Source: Scedosporium boydii (Eukaryota > Ascomycota > Sordariomycetes > Microascales > Microascaceae). Taken from it: a stretch of DNA of 64,000 bases. The notes below the pieces were generated by a model, which saw only the letters and a list, made by a program, of their open reading frames with translations, searched no databases and was not told where the DNA came from. Below, one piece after another: positions 45,001-55,467 of this stretch (within the stretch, counting starts at the first letter, position 1; each line of letters opens with the position of its first letter). The DNA lies in NCBI GenBank assembly GCA_002221725.1, contig NJFT01000020.1, forward strand, positions 243,469-307,468, written 5' to 3'. The position numbers were made by a program, and so were the translations under genes.

Positions 45001-45688
45001 GTTTCTTAGGCGAGGAAGCTCCAAGGAGTGTCCCCCAGGGGGAGGGGGATGCACGGCCGATCGTGTCTTGCAGGCTTGTGGCCTTCCGTCCGTGCCCGCC
45101 GATCCAGTCGTTCAAGTGGCGTCAGCGGTGCCTCGATCTGAGAGCCCGAGTCCTTCTATGTGGAAACGTACGGTTGATCAAGTGGGTATGGAGCCACCCG
45201 GCCGCAGATCAACCCAGGTCAAAGCGGCCAAGGACGTTCGAATCATAGAAAGTGGTAATAGCTCGAACGAGGCACACCAACAAGGACCGAGCGACGCCGA
45301 GCCGATTAATCCTACGCCGGCCTACCGCAAGAAGCAAAGGAAGTATACCATTGAGCCCGGGTTGATTGAAGAAAATCCGACCATAATACACCAAAAGACG
45401 GGGGACGAGCAGCCCGTGGCCAGGCAGCAGACGGTCGAACCCCGCAAGGACGATGAATTGGTCAATTCCACAAGCGCAGGAAGGAAGAGAAAAGATGATC
45501 CGCCCGAAAATAAACCCCCGGAGGAGGATCGTGATCGCGGAGGGCTGATTCGACGCATCATCGATGGTATAAGTACGTTTGGCGTGTCTCCGTCTCAACT
45601 CCCCCCTCCCCCCAACGGCGTTCCGTGCTTGATATGGCGACAGTGGTTAACAGGCGCAATAGCGGGGCGACGACGTGCGCGGAATTGA
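42055..45688 (+). CDS. NLR-like fusion: alpha/beta-hydrolase + NACHT ATPase, intact
   Basis: Five exons: 42055-42507, 42615-42677, 42750-42989, 43099-43270, 43383-45688; introns of 107, 72, 109 and 112 bp; 1077 residues, no internal stop. Hydrolase: IVLVAGLGGHYKTTW from about 55, FVGHSLGGILIKQ with Ser143, a 21-codon exon ending ASRGV, MFFATPHRG, and EGDHIGICRF with probable catalytic His275. NACHT: Walker A GPPSSGKS at 368-375 after the strand MLWIS, Walker B VVDGFDE at about 476-482, and an MVSRDS sensor. The region to about 800 is helical, as in STAND winged-helix parts. The last 230 residues have no ankyrin, WD or TPR repeats; they are charged and disordered with basic clusters. The layout (serine-hydrolase effector, ATPase switch) is an NLR-like cell-death or defence sensor by family; the ligand is unknown. 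Confidence 0.87.
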
Positions 45689-47681
45689 ACTGAAGCTTGG
45701 GGATGGTTCCTGTCCGGTGGGCATTGGAAGAATCGAGAATTTTCGCCACGGGTTGGAAATATATATAGCTTTAGTGGGGTACACCACAATAAATTCGCCA
45801 TCTTCAACCCTCTGCGGGGGTTGGTATGATACGGAATAGTGGGTGGTTGGTACATGCACGGAGGCAGCCGCCTATCCGATGGTGGAAGGACGATCAGAAG
45901 TCAGCGAGAGGGCGCAGAGCACAATTCCCCAGGGCTTACAGAGATGCGTAGGCGAACCTTGAACCAACGGAGTGGCCGTAGTAGGAAGAGTTAAATAGAG
46001 GGAGAAGATGGGAGGGTTGGCGGTAGGGGAGAGGGGAGAGGGAAGAGGAGGAAGATCACTTGCTCTTTGTAAACTTGCTGCCGTGGTTACCTTCCCTCTT
46101 CCCCTCTGCAACTCCTGTACCTTCTTGCCTGTGATAGCCACGGCCCCAATAGATCTCCTGCTGAACACTACCACTGCTTCCATGCGATCACGCGCTGAGC
46201 CACTTCACGGTAGAGGTAGGGACTTATCATGTACTCGAGAGAAAGGAAAGGGAAACACGGGATGCCTCGCTAGCTGCTAGGTTAAACGAAGAGGAGGGGG
46301 ATGAGGCAGAATAAGGTCTCACTATGACCACTGAGAGAGGCGGAGGGAGCTTTGTTAACCAGTATGATAGGCCTCCAGGGAGAGAATGAAGATGATTGCT
46401 GGATATATATGCTGCCATCTTTTCTGTCCGCCTCTTGCCTGATTACCTTCCTCCATTATCCTCTTTTTCCCTCTCACCCTTCTCCCACAGCATTTCACTC
46501 TTCAATTTCGTATTCACGATTCATCGTCACTTTTACTACTCCTAGCCCAGAAGAATGGCTCACGAACGGCGTTATACTAAAGGGAACGAATACTTAGCAA
46601 TGGGACCCTCTTCACCCAATCACCTGGAAATCCTCCGACCTGAGATACTAGCTATAATACTAGGGTTTTCTCTGAACTTTTATGCACCACTACCAGGTAT
46701 CTTAACCTGTCGTGGGATCTACTGCGCCTATGAAACTTATTCCGTCGTCGTTCACTTTTCAATCTTCAAGAATAGACCTTAATGGAATAGTGCTAGCTAC
46801 ATGTTCAAAGAGCTAGACTTTGCCCTCTGTTGCGATTCTATATAAAATGGTATTGTAGGTCCTGGTTGCCTTGGCGGCCCTCCTCTTTGGCGCATGCTCA
46901 TCGGCTCGAGACGAAGGCAGTCGAGAATCGAGATTGCAGAGAGACGTTCACGACATGCCCCAAGCATGTCAAGCAAGGAACAAGCCAGTCAACAACAAGG
47001 TCAAGATACCACTAATGTGGGGCTAGTAAGGTCAATTCTCTTCGTGTAGACAGACTGTTAGTTGACGGAGTTGGCATTAATGTGTGAGAACAATTCGACC
47101 AAGGGCCCTAGTTGGGCATTAAAAAAAAAGAAAGAAAAGAAAAAGAAAAAAAAGAAAGAGTCTCTGCATCGATGATTAGACGAGAGGAGGCTTGTTGACG
47201 TGGGACGGGATTTAGGTCCTTGTTCAAGGTGGCAAGACTTTAAATCGAGTTGCTGGGATTGATCGAGAGTCTCTGCCCATCAGAGACTGGAAAGCATGAG
47301 TGCGAGACCGAGAAGTTGACGACAACGAATATAATCCGTACATCGCCGTCTGCGACTGGAGCCTCTGGCCCAAGTCATACAATCTTCTTTCATTGTATGC
47401 CGAGGTATATACACAGGTACTATAAATAGATTCAGTGATACCCCAGTTTCTTATTAGCCTTAATGCGCTCCAGCTTGAGACTCCAGGCGGCTCATTGGCC
47501 AATCAACACCTCAGCCTGCATCTGCATGCAAAAGGTCTGAGAATCCTATACCCATGTCAGCCCCAATTGCAACACACTGGCTCCTCTCTTGATAATCCTC
47601 GAGCTCCCACTTCACAGCCTCTCTCCTCTCCTCCACTCCCCCTCCGACCTTCTCCGCCCGTCCACGAATCAACCAGCCACA
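45689..47681. other. Long intergenic region
   Basis: 2 kb with no recognisable gene or RNA. Short frames at 46008-46782 have no domain content. A purine-only tract is at 47121-47160. Confidence 0.45.
47121..47160 (+). repeat. A-rich polypurine tract
   Basis: 40 bases of A and G only, A-rich; a low-complexity tract upstream of the nuclease-like gene. Confidence 0.8.
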
Positions 47682-50600
47682 ATGGCCTCCTCACTGACGC
47701 CCTCTTCCTCCCTCCCTCTCTCTTCCTCATCAACAACCCCCAACAAATCCGACAAACTCCGCTCCCTTATGAAACGCTACGGCATTCAATTCGATGGCCC
47801 CGTAGAATCCACCCCGCACGGCGAATCCCCCCGCAACCTGCGCACGACCTTCGACCACATCAAGCGCCTCGGCAGGACCGAGTTCGAGCAGTATAAGGAG
47901 GCCATCGCGCCGGATCTGCGGAGCTACCCATGGAAGGAGCAGGTGCCGCGGCGCGCGTGTCGGGTCGCGTCGTTGGCGAATTCGTGTCGGACGGCGAGGA
48001 AGAATGAGGCTTCGTGGAGGTTGGCAGTGGAGTCGGAAGTGATGGCGCGGTTTGCTGTTGAGGTGTCGTGGTGAGATTGCTTGATTTGCTTTTGTTGGCA
48101 TTTATTGAAGTTCTAATTGGAGAGAGCAGTAAAGCCTGTCGCGGGCGACTATGGCGGTCGGAGCAGGAGGTCGTTCCTAACCACGAGAGCGAAAAGGAAA
48201 GGGATCTGATGCTCGAAAGACGCCAAAGGAATCGATTGCCGTGTAGGTGCCGGTCCGACGTGGCAAAAGACGATGTGTAAGTGGTTTTAAAGACCCAATT
48301 CCCTGGCCAGATCTGTTATTGAGTTGAGCATCGCTAAGTGAAAGCGCGTAGCCAAGATCAGGGCATCAATCCACTTTTCGACGACCGCGCAGACGAAGCA
48401 ATCGCATATTACCCCGAGATACAATCGATCCTGGGCAAGAGAAAGCACCGACCAGACCGAATCTACGGACTCCGAAAGACAAAGCGGTTCGAGCGAATCC
48501 TATACAAAGAAGCCAAGGGAAAATCCACGTCAAATGGGAAATATATCGGCGACAACATCCGTACGACTCCGTTCCGCCCAGACGGAGAACCCATACTCTT
48601 TCCTTTCCTCGTGATAGAGGCCAAGTCGGAAAAGGGAGGGGCCCCGTTCTCAAGTATCGAGGCGCAGACCGCTTTTGCTATTCGGGAATTGCTGCTGGTG
48701 CAGGATGAGTTACGGCAGGCGACGGATGAGGAGACAGACTGGGATGCGGCGCCGTTGGTGTGGTTCCTCTCGTATAGAGGAGAGCAATGGAGGGTGTCAG
48801 CTGCGTTTATAAAATGGGTAAATAATCAAAGGATATACGTGAGTATTGCACCCATATGCCTTGGGCGTGGTGGAAGATAGTCGCTTTATCGCTTACATTG
48901 TTCTCACCGTAATAGAGGGTCGTTCGGCTTTGGCACGGAGAAATCGACACCAAAGACGGGGCTCTTCAATTACTTCTCATCATCGACTACATCTGTGACT
49001 GGGCCAGAGACAAATACCGCGAAGCCATCATCCAAAGCCTCCGGAGTTTAGTGGCCAACGATACTAGGAGTCTCGCACACGACAGCGACGTCTTCTCGAC
49101 GTTCGATCCCACAACTCGCTGGTCGCCGTGGGTTCCGACGCAGGAAGGTCATCGGGGCCCAATATTTGGGAATATCGAAAGTGATCCCTTTAGAGACTTC
49201 GATAATGATGTCGGAGCGATACGTGACGTTCGATATATCCGCTCGCATCTCCTCGGCATCTACCTGACGGAAGACAATTTCGACTACCTCATGGACTCGA
49301 CGGACTCGGAGGAAGATTCACGCGAACTGGCACGGGAGATTCTCGCCTCTCTCAAAACTGCTTGGCGCGTGGAGAGGACGGCCCTGGATCTCCTCGAGCT
49401 AATATGGACTGGCAAAGACGGCTGTGGCTTAGATACGGATCATCCTCCCGACAAGGGTTTTCTAGTCGTCGCCGGTCTAGGCGCATATCTGTCGCCCGAG
49501 TGGGAACAGTCCAGAACCATCTTCTACTTTGCCGTTGCGGAATCTCTCATCGGGTCCCTATCGCAGGTGGCAGAAGTTGACCCGATGCAATTTCTCGACC
49601 TACTTAGGGCGCCTCAAATAGATGACGAGCTGTTTTCGGGCTGCTTCTCGAGATACAAACGACATCCTGCGCGGGATAACTTACTTGCGTGCTTTTCCCG
49701 GTCTTACGTTAATTGGGACACCATGTCACCCCATTCAGCGGGGAAGAACAACGTGAGCGCGAGCAGTGGGACCAGGCCGAATGGGAATGCCATCCCATCC
49801 CTAGCTAGGAATAACACCCAAGGCGTATCTCCGCCCGTGGGACAGGCCGTCCACCAGATATACAAAAGACATTGCATCGGAAGATGCAAACCCACCTCAT
49901 CGCTATTCCGAATCTCGGACCGACTCGACCTCGTTCCTCTCGTCGACTGTCCCGTGGGAGAAGATCTCGAGGTCCTCTCAACACCAATATGGCCTCTGGC
50001 TGAAGGAGTTCCCGATACCAAAGGCGAAAAGATCCTGTTCGCCATGTCGCCGTCGTCGACTAGTTCGAGGAATGGAGCTCCTCGACAATGCATATTCGTG
50101 ATGGACCCGTCGGAAAGATCGGTTGAGAAACAGATGGAACGAATCCACAGGAACAGTCTGTCCTGGCAGTTCTCGGCGAGAGTATTCGACCTCCAGCGAA
50201 AGTGGGTTGCTGAATGGAACGTCTCCGATGTTCTTGCACCGCCTAAATCACAGAGTCTCTTCCTAAGCGAATTAAAAGCGTCGTTCACCGAATATTTAGG
50301 GGGATGCTCAGCTGAAAAGGAGGAGGAGGAGGATACCAAAGATGTCATATTACTGCAAGATGACGAGTGCTTCATTCGGACTGCAACGGCCATACAGCCA
50401 GCCTCCCAGGCTGCCGACACTGACCCGATATTATTAAAACGGCTTGAGACCGATGGCTTTGTCGAACTCAGCTTTAGCTCTAGTCAGTCCCTTAAAACAA
50501 ATAAGCAGATTAATGCCGCAGCATCAGAAGCCTCACTCGCACCAACCGATCGCCACCCAGACGTCGACGTCTCCACGGAACCTTCAAAACCAGGAAGGCC

Positions 50601-50784
50601 TCATAGCCGAATGACGAGAAGCGTGAAACGCCAGTTAGAGAGTGAAGTCCTTGATGATACAGAGCTAGACGAGGATGTCAAAATAATACCGAGAAAGCGC
50701 AAGATAGGACGGAGATACTCGGCGCTGGCCGGGTCTTCGGTCAATGCGTCGGTTGAAGGTGGGGACTCTCACTCACCGAGATGA
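47682..50784 (+). CDS. Fungal PD-(D/E)XK nuclease-like protein with zinc-ligand-like cysteines
   Basis: Four exons: 47682-48070, 48130-48276, 48352-48838, 48916-50784; introns of 59, 75 and 77 bp; 963 residues. The first splice builds the pair C-K-A-C, followed by RGRLWRSEQEV and later CRC, a likely metal-binding cluster at residues 130-175. The central region reads NPLFDDRADEAIAYYPEIQS, then EPILFPFLVIEAKSEKG, with Asp256 and the E268-x-K270 pair typical of PD-(D/E)XK nuclease folds. Then come PLVWFLSYRGEQWRV and, over the third intron, VVRLWHGEIDTKDGALQLLL. I recall this combination from a fungus-specific, poorly characterised family annotated only as PD-(D/E)XK-like. The long C-terminal part (about 500-963) is less ordered and ends in basic clusters. 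Nuclease activity is predicted from the motif only; target and partners are unknown. Confidence 0.75.
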
Positions 50785-51602
50785 AGAGGAAAAGGGGAGG
50801 ATGACAACGGAAGGTTCTTTTTTGGAGGACTTTTTAGATGATAGGGAGTTGTCGCGGCTTATCTTAATGTCATATCACGAATCGATCATCGGCGTTGACT
50901 CACCGTCGGAAACGGTCCACCATTATTAGAGAAAAGAAGGCTATGCCTTCGGGAAAGCCCATCACTCCCCTATTCTCCTGTATTCTCGTCCCTCAGGTGC
51001 GGCCCTAAAGCCGCTGTAAGCCCGATCCCTTTCGGGGCCATTACCTTCCCTTTCTGCTAGAGCCTTAAAACATAATATAACAAAGGGGAAATAGGATTGG
51101 ATTCAAGTCCTTAAGTGCCAACAGCCGTCCTCCACTGTTCCCCGATGTAGAGGAGGTAGATATGCCGCTAGCCATGTCACAACAGGGTTCTTGCTCGCTC
51201 CGGGGTGGGCTCTGCAGCCGGGTAGTTCCCACGTGACTGGCCCAAGTTGCCGTGTACCACTTTGCTCGTACTATTTTGGATGTTGGGTGTTTCTAATATA
51301 TGGTCGTGTCAAGTGGCCTGTGGCTGCCTGGTTGGCCTCGGGGCCGAATCACAGATGCATTCCCCGCTTTCTCTCCTGCCCTCTCTTCTCTCGTCTCCCT
51401 TAGTTGTTATCCTTGGAAAACAAGAGTTAAAAGTAAGAGTCTATAGTTCATTCTAAAAGTTATTCTTACCTTCTACTATGAGCTGTATCTAACCTGGCCC
51501 CATATACAGCTCAATACAACCAGGCTCAACACACTTCAGTCAGAACTACTCCCAAACAAATGGACAGACGAAAACATAGAAACACCAAAAGCTACTGCCA
51601 AC
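50785..51602. other. Intergenic region
   Basis: 818 bp; no recognisable gene. An open frame at 50744-50929 overlaps the end of the previous gene and is treated as chance. Confidence 0.4.
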
Positions 51603-51935
51603 ATGGACTTCACACCTGACGAGTTGGAAAAGGTCAAGAAGAGAATTAGCGAAGTTATGGCCGATGTGGCAAAAGAACAACGAGAACTGGATGATATCCT
51701 CCTCTTTCTCAACGCCATCGAGCAAGCAAATTTACAACAGATGTCAGGGAGCGCGTCGAGCGCAAGGAGCAGGAGGAGTAAGGCCAAGGCTAAATCTGTG
51801 GAGGAAGAAAAGAAGGAATACGAACGCAGACGAGCGGAAAAAGAAGAGAGCATTGGACGCCTGTGGATAAAGATACATGACCTACAGGAGCAAGAGACGA
51901 AGTTGAAGCACAACCAAGACGTCAGAAAAGCTTAG
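51603..51935 (+). CDS. Small coiled-coil protein, unknown function
   Basis: 110 residues, one exon. It is helical throughout: a first heptad-like helix at about 6-45 (PDELEKVKKRISEVMADVAK onwards), a Ser/Arg/Lys-rich linker (SGSASSARSRRSKAKAK), and a second charged helix to the end. This resembles a helical hairpin. No cysteines, signal or membrane segment. It converges with the kinase gene, with 22 bp between stop codons. No family recognised. It resembles the two other small coiled-coil proteins of the window only in general character. Confidence 0.6.
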   Translation: MDFTPDELEKVKKRISEVMADVAKEQRELDDILLFLNAIEQANLQQMSGSASSARSRRSKAKAKSVEEEKKEYERRRAEKEESIGRLWIKIHDLQEQETKLKHNQDVRKA

Positions 51936-51957
51936 ATTATCGAATGAACAAAACAGC

Positions 51958-53557
51958 CTATGACCAGCCCCATTTTTCCTTAAACGCTTTTGAGGCAGCT
52001 AGCAACTTGTCTACCTCGGTCTCATACAGACCATTTTCCTTCAAGTATTGGGTGTAGCGCTTGCAGTGCTCTGCCCGTCGCTGTGCTTCTGATGCAAGTT
52101 CTTGATTTCTATCAAAGAAATCGGATATAATATCATCGAGATCCCTGTCTGAAACCTTCTGGGCGAAAAAGTCGCAGAATATGTCTGCCGCGTCGGTGGG
52201 ACGGCGCAGCACATGAGCAACGCAAAAGGTCATGTCCGTTTTATCAATACCCGACTCGCTAGAAGCACTCGAGGAGTCGTACCATTCCCTTCTCAGCTGA
52301 TCGCAGATGCTATTGGTCTTGCTCTTTTCATCTAGGACGTTGCGGAATTCTATATGCATTTGCTTCTCTGTGTCGATCGAATCATGGCCAGTTATCCATG
52401 ACGGTGGCGTGAGCATTTGCGGCGGAACAGTAGTTGTGAACTCCCAGTCAATTATGCCTTTAATCTGGAAGTTTTCGTCCACGATGATGTTTGGACTTCG
52501 TAGGTCTAGATGATTCAGCACGAAGGGGCCCTCGTCTAACTGGGGATCGATAACTTGCTGAAATATGTGCTCCAGCGCGTGTAATGCGAAAATCTCTTGC
52601 TTAATGTCATCCACAGTATGGTCACTGACTGGTGGTGAAAAGAAACTCGATATAAGACTGAATTGGTATTTCATGTATTCCCTCGCAGAAGCAAACGCTG
52701 GCTGGGGCGGCCGCCGGAGCGTGGCTGCAGACATGGAGAGGACAGGGCCCAAAACGGGATGCGGGCTGCCATCGGGATTCGGCATCAGGGACCCTATTGA
52801 AGGGAACTCGAGCTTCCTGAGCTCAGTCAAGATATCGATTAGCTGTGAGTAGAAGTTTCTTCTGTGCTCCTCTTTGGCTTTAATTAGGAATTTCTTGTCC
52901 AGCGGTTCGCCCGGGACGAGATCAGTGATAATAAACATTTGCGTTCCCGCACCATTTTTAGTTAATGTGATATCGCGCCCATAAGCATGGACGTGAGGAA
53001 CGGGAATCTGGGTGTTGTGCTTGACGTATCTGTGTCTTTCATGAGCGGTTGTCCAAACGTCGGGGTCAACATTACTGGGTCTTTGCTTACTGCATAGTGG
53101 TCACTTCGCTCAGCAACTTGTCCCAGGGATCGTCGAGAGCGGGTTCGATTGGAACCCTGACGATCCACTTAGAACCGTCCTGGTCAAACTCGACGAAGAA
53201 GCAGACATTAAAACTACCACTGGCCTTTTTCACAACCCGGCATGATTTGCCATTGTTGTGCTTCGACGCTAGTGCGCAGACCGCATCTGAGTCGAGCGAT
53301 TCGATGAACGCCTTTTTTATTTCATTGTATTGGTCATCGGTAACAGCGGGGAATCCCTGATCAGGAGGCCCCAGTGTTCTTGCGTCTGGTAACTCTGGTT
53401 CATTTTTCTCTGGAGGGCTGATCTCGGTGCTATCTGTCTCGGCCGTCTTGATCTCGGAGGTTCTTGCGAAGGAAAGTAGCAGACCCCATATCTTGGAAAG
53501 ATAGAGGACTGCCTGCGTCCAGGGCGTACGTACGAGACGTCTGAGAGTTGACAGCAT
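51958..53557 (-). CDS. Aminoglycoside-phosphotransferase-type (APH) kinase-fold protein
   Basis: Two exons on the minus strand, 53557-53091 and 53029-51958; intron of 61 bp (GTAAGC...GACACAG); 512 residues. The splice joins VTTMQ to YVKHNTQIPVPHVHAYG, the usual N-lobe to C-lobe passage of fungal APH proteins. Landmarks: FIITDLVPGEPLD hinge from about 188; catalytic loop LNHLDLRSPNIIVD with His329, Asp331 and Asn336; metal-binding Asp350 in GIIDWEF. These match the HxDxxxxN and IDWE motifs of APH/choline-kinase-like folds. The first 90 residues include a hydrophobic or basic start (MLSTLRRLVRTPWTQAVLYL), perhaps a membrane or mitochondrial signal, and an acidic Pro-rich linker. Fungi carry many such genes; substrates are mostly unknown, and resistance to aminoglycosides is not implied. 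Confidence 0.85.
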
Positions 53558-54384
53558 CTCTCGTCCAACATTGTAGCTGCATTGCTAATTCTGTCATGGT
53601 TGGGAAAAGGGGCCAAGAATGCATGAGGGATGTCCCAACTTAGCCACATCGAGCCACCAACTGCGCCACAGCTGTTTTGAGGCGCGACTAGAGCAGGAGA
53701 ACTGATGTTGAGCCAACTTTGCACCAAACCGTTGGTTCGTTTGGGGCTCGATTAGGATCATGTTTCAAGTTGAGTATTGGCTCTCGAGTCTAAAGTTATT
53801 TGGTTTCCACCACGGATGTGATCGCCAACCGCATCTAATCTCCTTGCTTCCAATGAACAGAGCTCCTTTCTCCACGAAATTGGCGATAATTAGGAAGGAA
53901 TTTCCCACCGAACAGCTCAAGGAAAAATGTAACCATCGCTTTCGAGCTTGGTCTGGGTGGTACTAGGTTCCTGAGCGCCCAACAGCTGCAGTAATGAGCG
54001 GGTTCAAGGAGTATGAGTGAGCCTCCCTCGCGAACCTCGCAGCAAATTTCTTTTCCCGAACCGGAGCCGCCATTATTTTCAAAAAGTTGTTTTTTTTCTA
54101 CAAGTATTTCAAAATTCATCTTTTTTTTGCCCCGTGAATTCAAGATCGATACTGTTGACAGTGGTTGGCGGTCTCTGTGCAGCAAAGCTCGCCCCAGGTT
54201 CCAACCACTGGCTGCGTGGATAACACCCCTCTCCACTGGATAGAAATCAAGGATATCCTTGATATTTATTTAGATGGTTCTGTGTTTCCTGAGGCCTCAT
54301 TGAAAGTCTGATGCCGGTGACCAACGTAGCTTGCTCTAAGCATATCCAAGACAGGATAATGCTGTGTAACCATATTGACCAACC
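53558..54384. other. Intergenic region
   Basis: 827 bp upstream of the kinase gene, with nothing recognisable. The T-rich stretch at 54080-54130 makes the short frames there low-complexity. Confidence 0.4.
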
Positions 54385-54553
54385 ATGACCTCAAGCTTCG
54401 GGCGCAGAATCACGTCTCCCGACCCAACAGCACAAGAGCCTCGAGTTCTCGACATGTCACCTGTTACGAAGCAGAACCCCTCAATCCCAGCCATCGGGCT
54501 AACGCTCCCAGACACCTCTTACGAATTTCTGTCCTCCGCAGCCCCTAAGTTCC

Positions 54554-54925
54554 ATGTATCAGTACCCACGGATGCCGAAAATGCCTAGCAAAGGCGCTAC
54601 CTCTCCTCCTCCATATCTCGTGCAAATTGTGACATGCGATTGTGGCCGACGCTTCAAATCAGACGAAGCACTCCAACAGCATCGTAAAGACTCGCAAAAG
54701 CACGGGGGGCCACGATCAAACAAATCCGCTGATATTACGCGGTGTTTCTGTGGAGAGCGAGTCCGCGACGAGAAAAGAATAGAGCAGCATGTGCTCGGGT
54801 CATGGACACACAAGAGGATAGAGGGGTATCGCGAGTGGTATCGCGAGTTCCACCGGGCGAGGAAGCTTAAATTGGGACAAAACCCCAGCCGATACCAAGT
54901 TATGGCGAGGGGTCGCCTTCCGTGA
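54554..54925 (+). CDS. Small protein with two C-x-C zinc-finger-like units
   Basis: 123 residues. Two units have identical spacing C-x-C-x12-H-x6-H: one beginning CDCGRRFKSDEALQQH at about 28-50, one beginning CFCGERVRDEKRIEQH at about 64-86. Both have the hydrophobic positions of a C2H2 finger but only one residue between the cysteines. The C-terminus is basic (REFHRARKLKLGQNPSRYQV). It probably binds nucleic acid or protein. An overlapping open frame from 54385 to 54588 in another frame could be an upstream part joined by a frameshift or an unseen intron; I found no splice pair that joins them. No exact family recognised. Confidence 0.6.
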   Translation: MYQYPRMPKMPSKGATSPPPYLVQIVTCDCGRRFKSDEALQQHRKDSQKHGGPRSNKSADITRCFCGERVRDEKRIEQHVLGSWTHKRIEGYREWYREFHRARKLKLGQNPSRYQVMARGRLP

Positions 54926-55467
54926 CCGGAGGTTGGCGACATAGACGTTAATGGTCTCCGCGACAAGGACTGCGGCTGGTGTGGACACTGCGCAGATGAT
55001 ATGGGCTTTTGAGCTATAGGCGGCGATGGTCTCGAGAGATGGTCGCTCTAAGTGGCATCGACAGTTGTGCTCGAAACCTCATCGATCATAACACAAACTC
55101 CGTCGTTCCTCTTGCCGATGTTCCCAGACCTGTAGTTGCAAGAAAGATGCGGCCATGGTCAGGAATCCTTTAACTCTGCTGCGGTAGCGGGAAGACGAGG
55201 CCTTTCTTCGGCGCAGACGAAGAATACTCGACATTAATGTGTTTGTGAATAAGATTATATGAACCAATATGATAAAGCCTTATGAGATCCCCTCCCTCCC
55301 AGCACAAGATTACCTCCCCGGAATTGTATCCGAATAAATGCCATCCCCGCTAAATCCTCAAACTCCAGTAGATAAAACATCCCAAAACGCCGTTAATACG
55401 CACAAAGACATTCGTCCTCCAACATTGATCATACACGAAGCGTGTTCACCACTTACCGCCCTTCCCT
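54926..55467. other. Intergenic region
   Basis: 542 bp between the zinc-finger gene (plus) and the end of the GIY-YIG gene (minus). Nothing recognised. Confidence 0.4.

Noticed and set aside
54385..54588. 67-codon frame before the zinc-finger gene
   Set aside because: It overlaps in another frame and I found no splice pair of suitable length to join it; too short to support alone.
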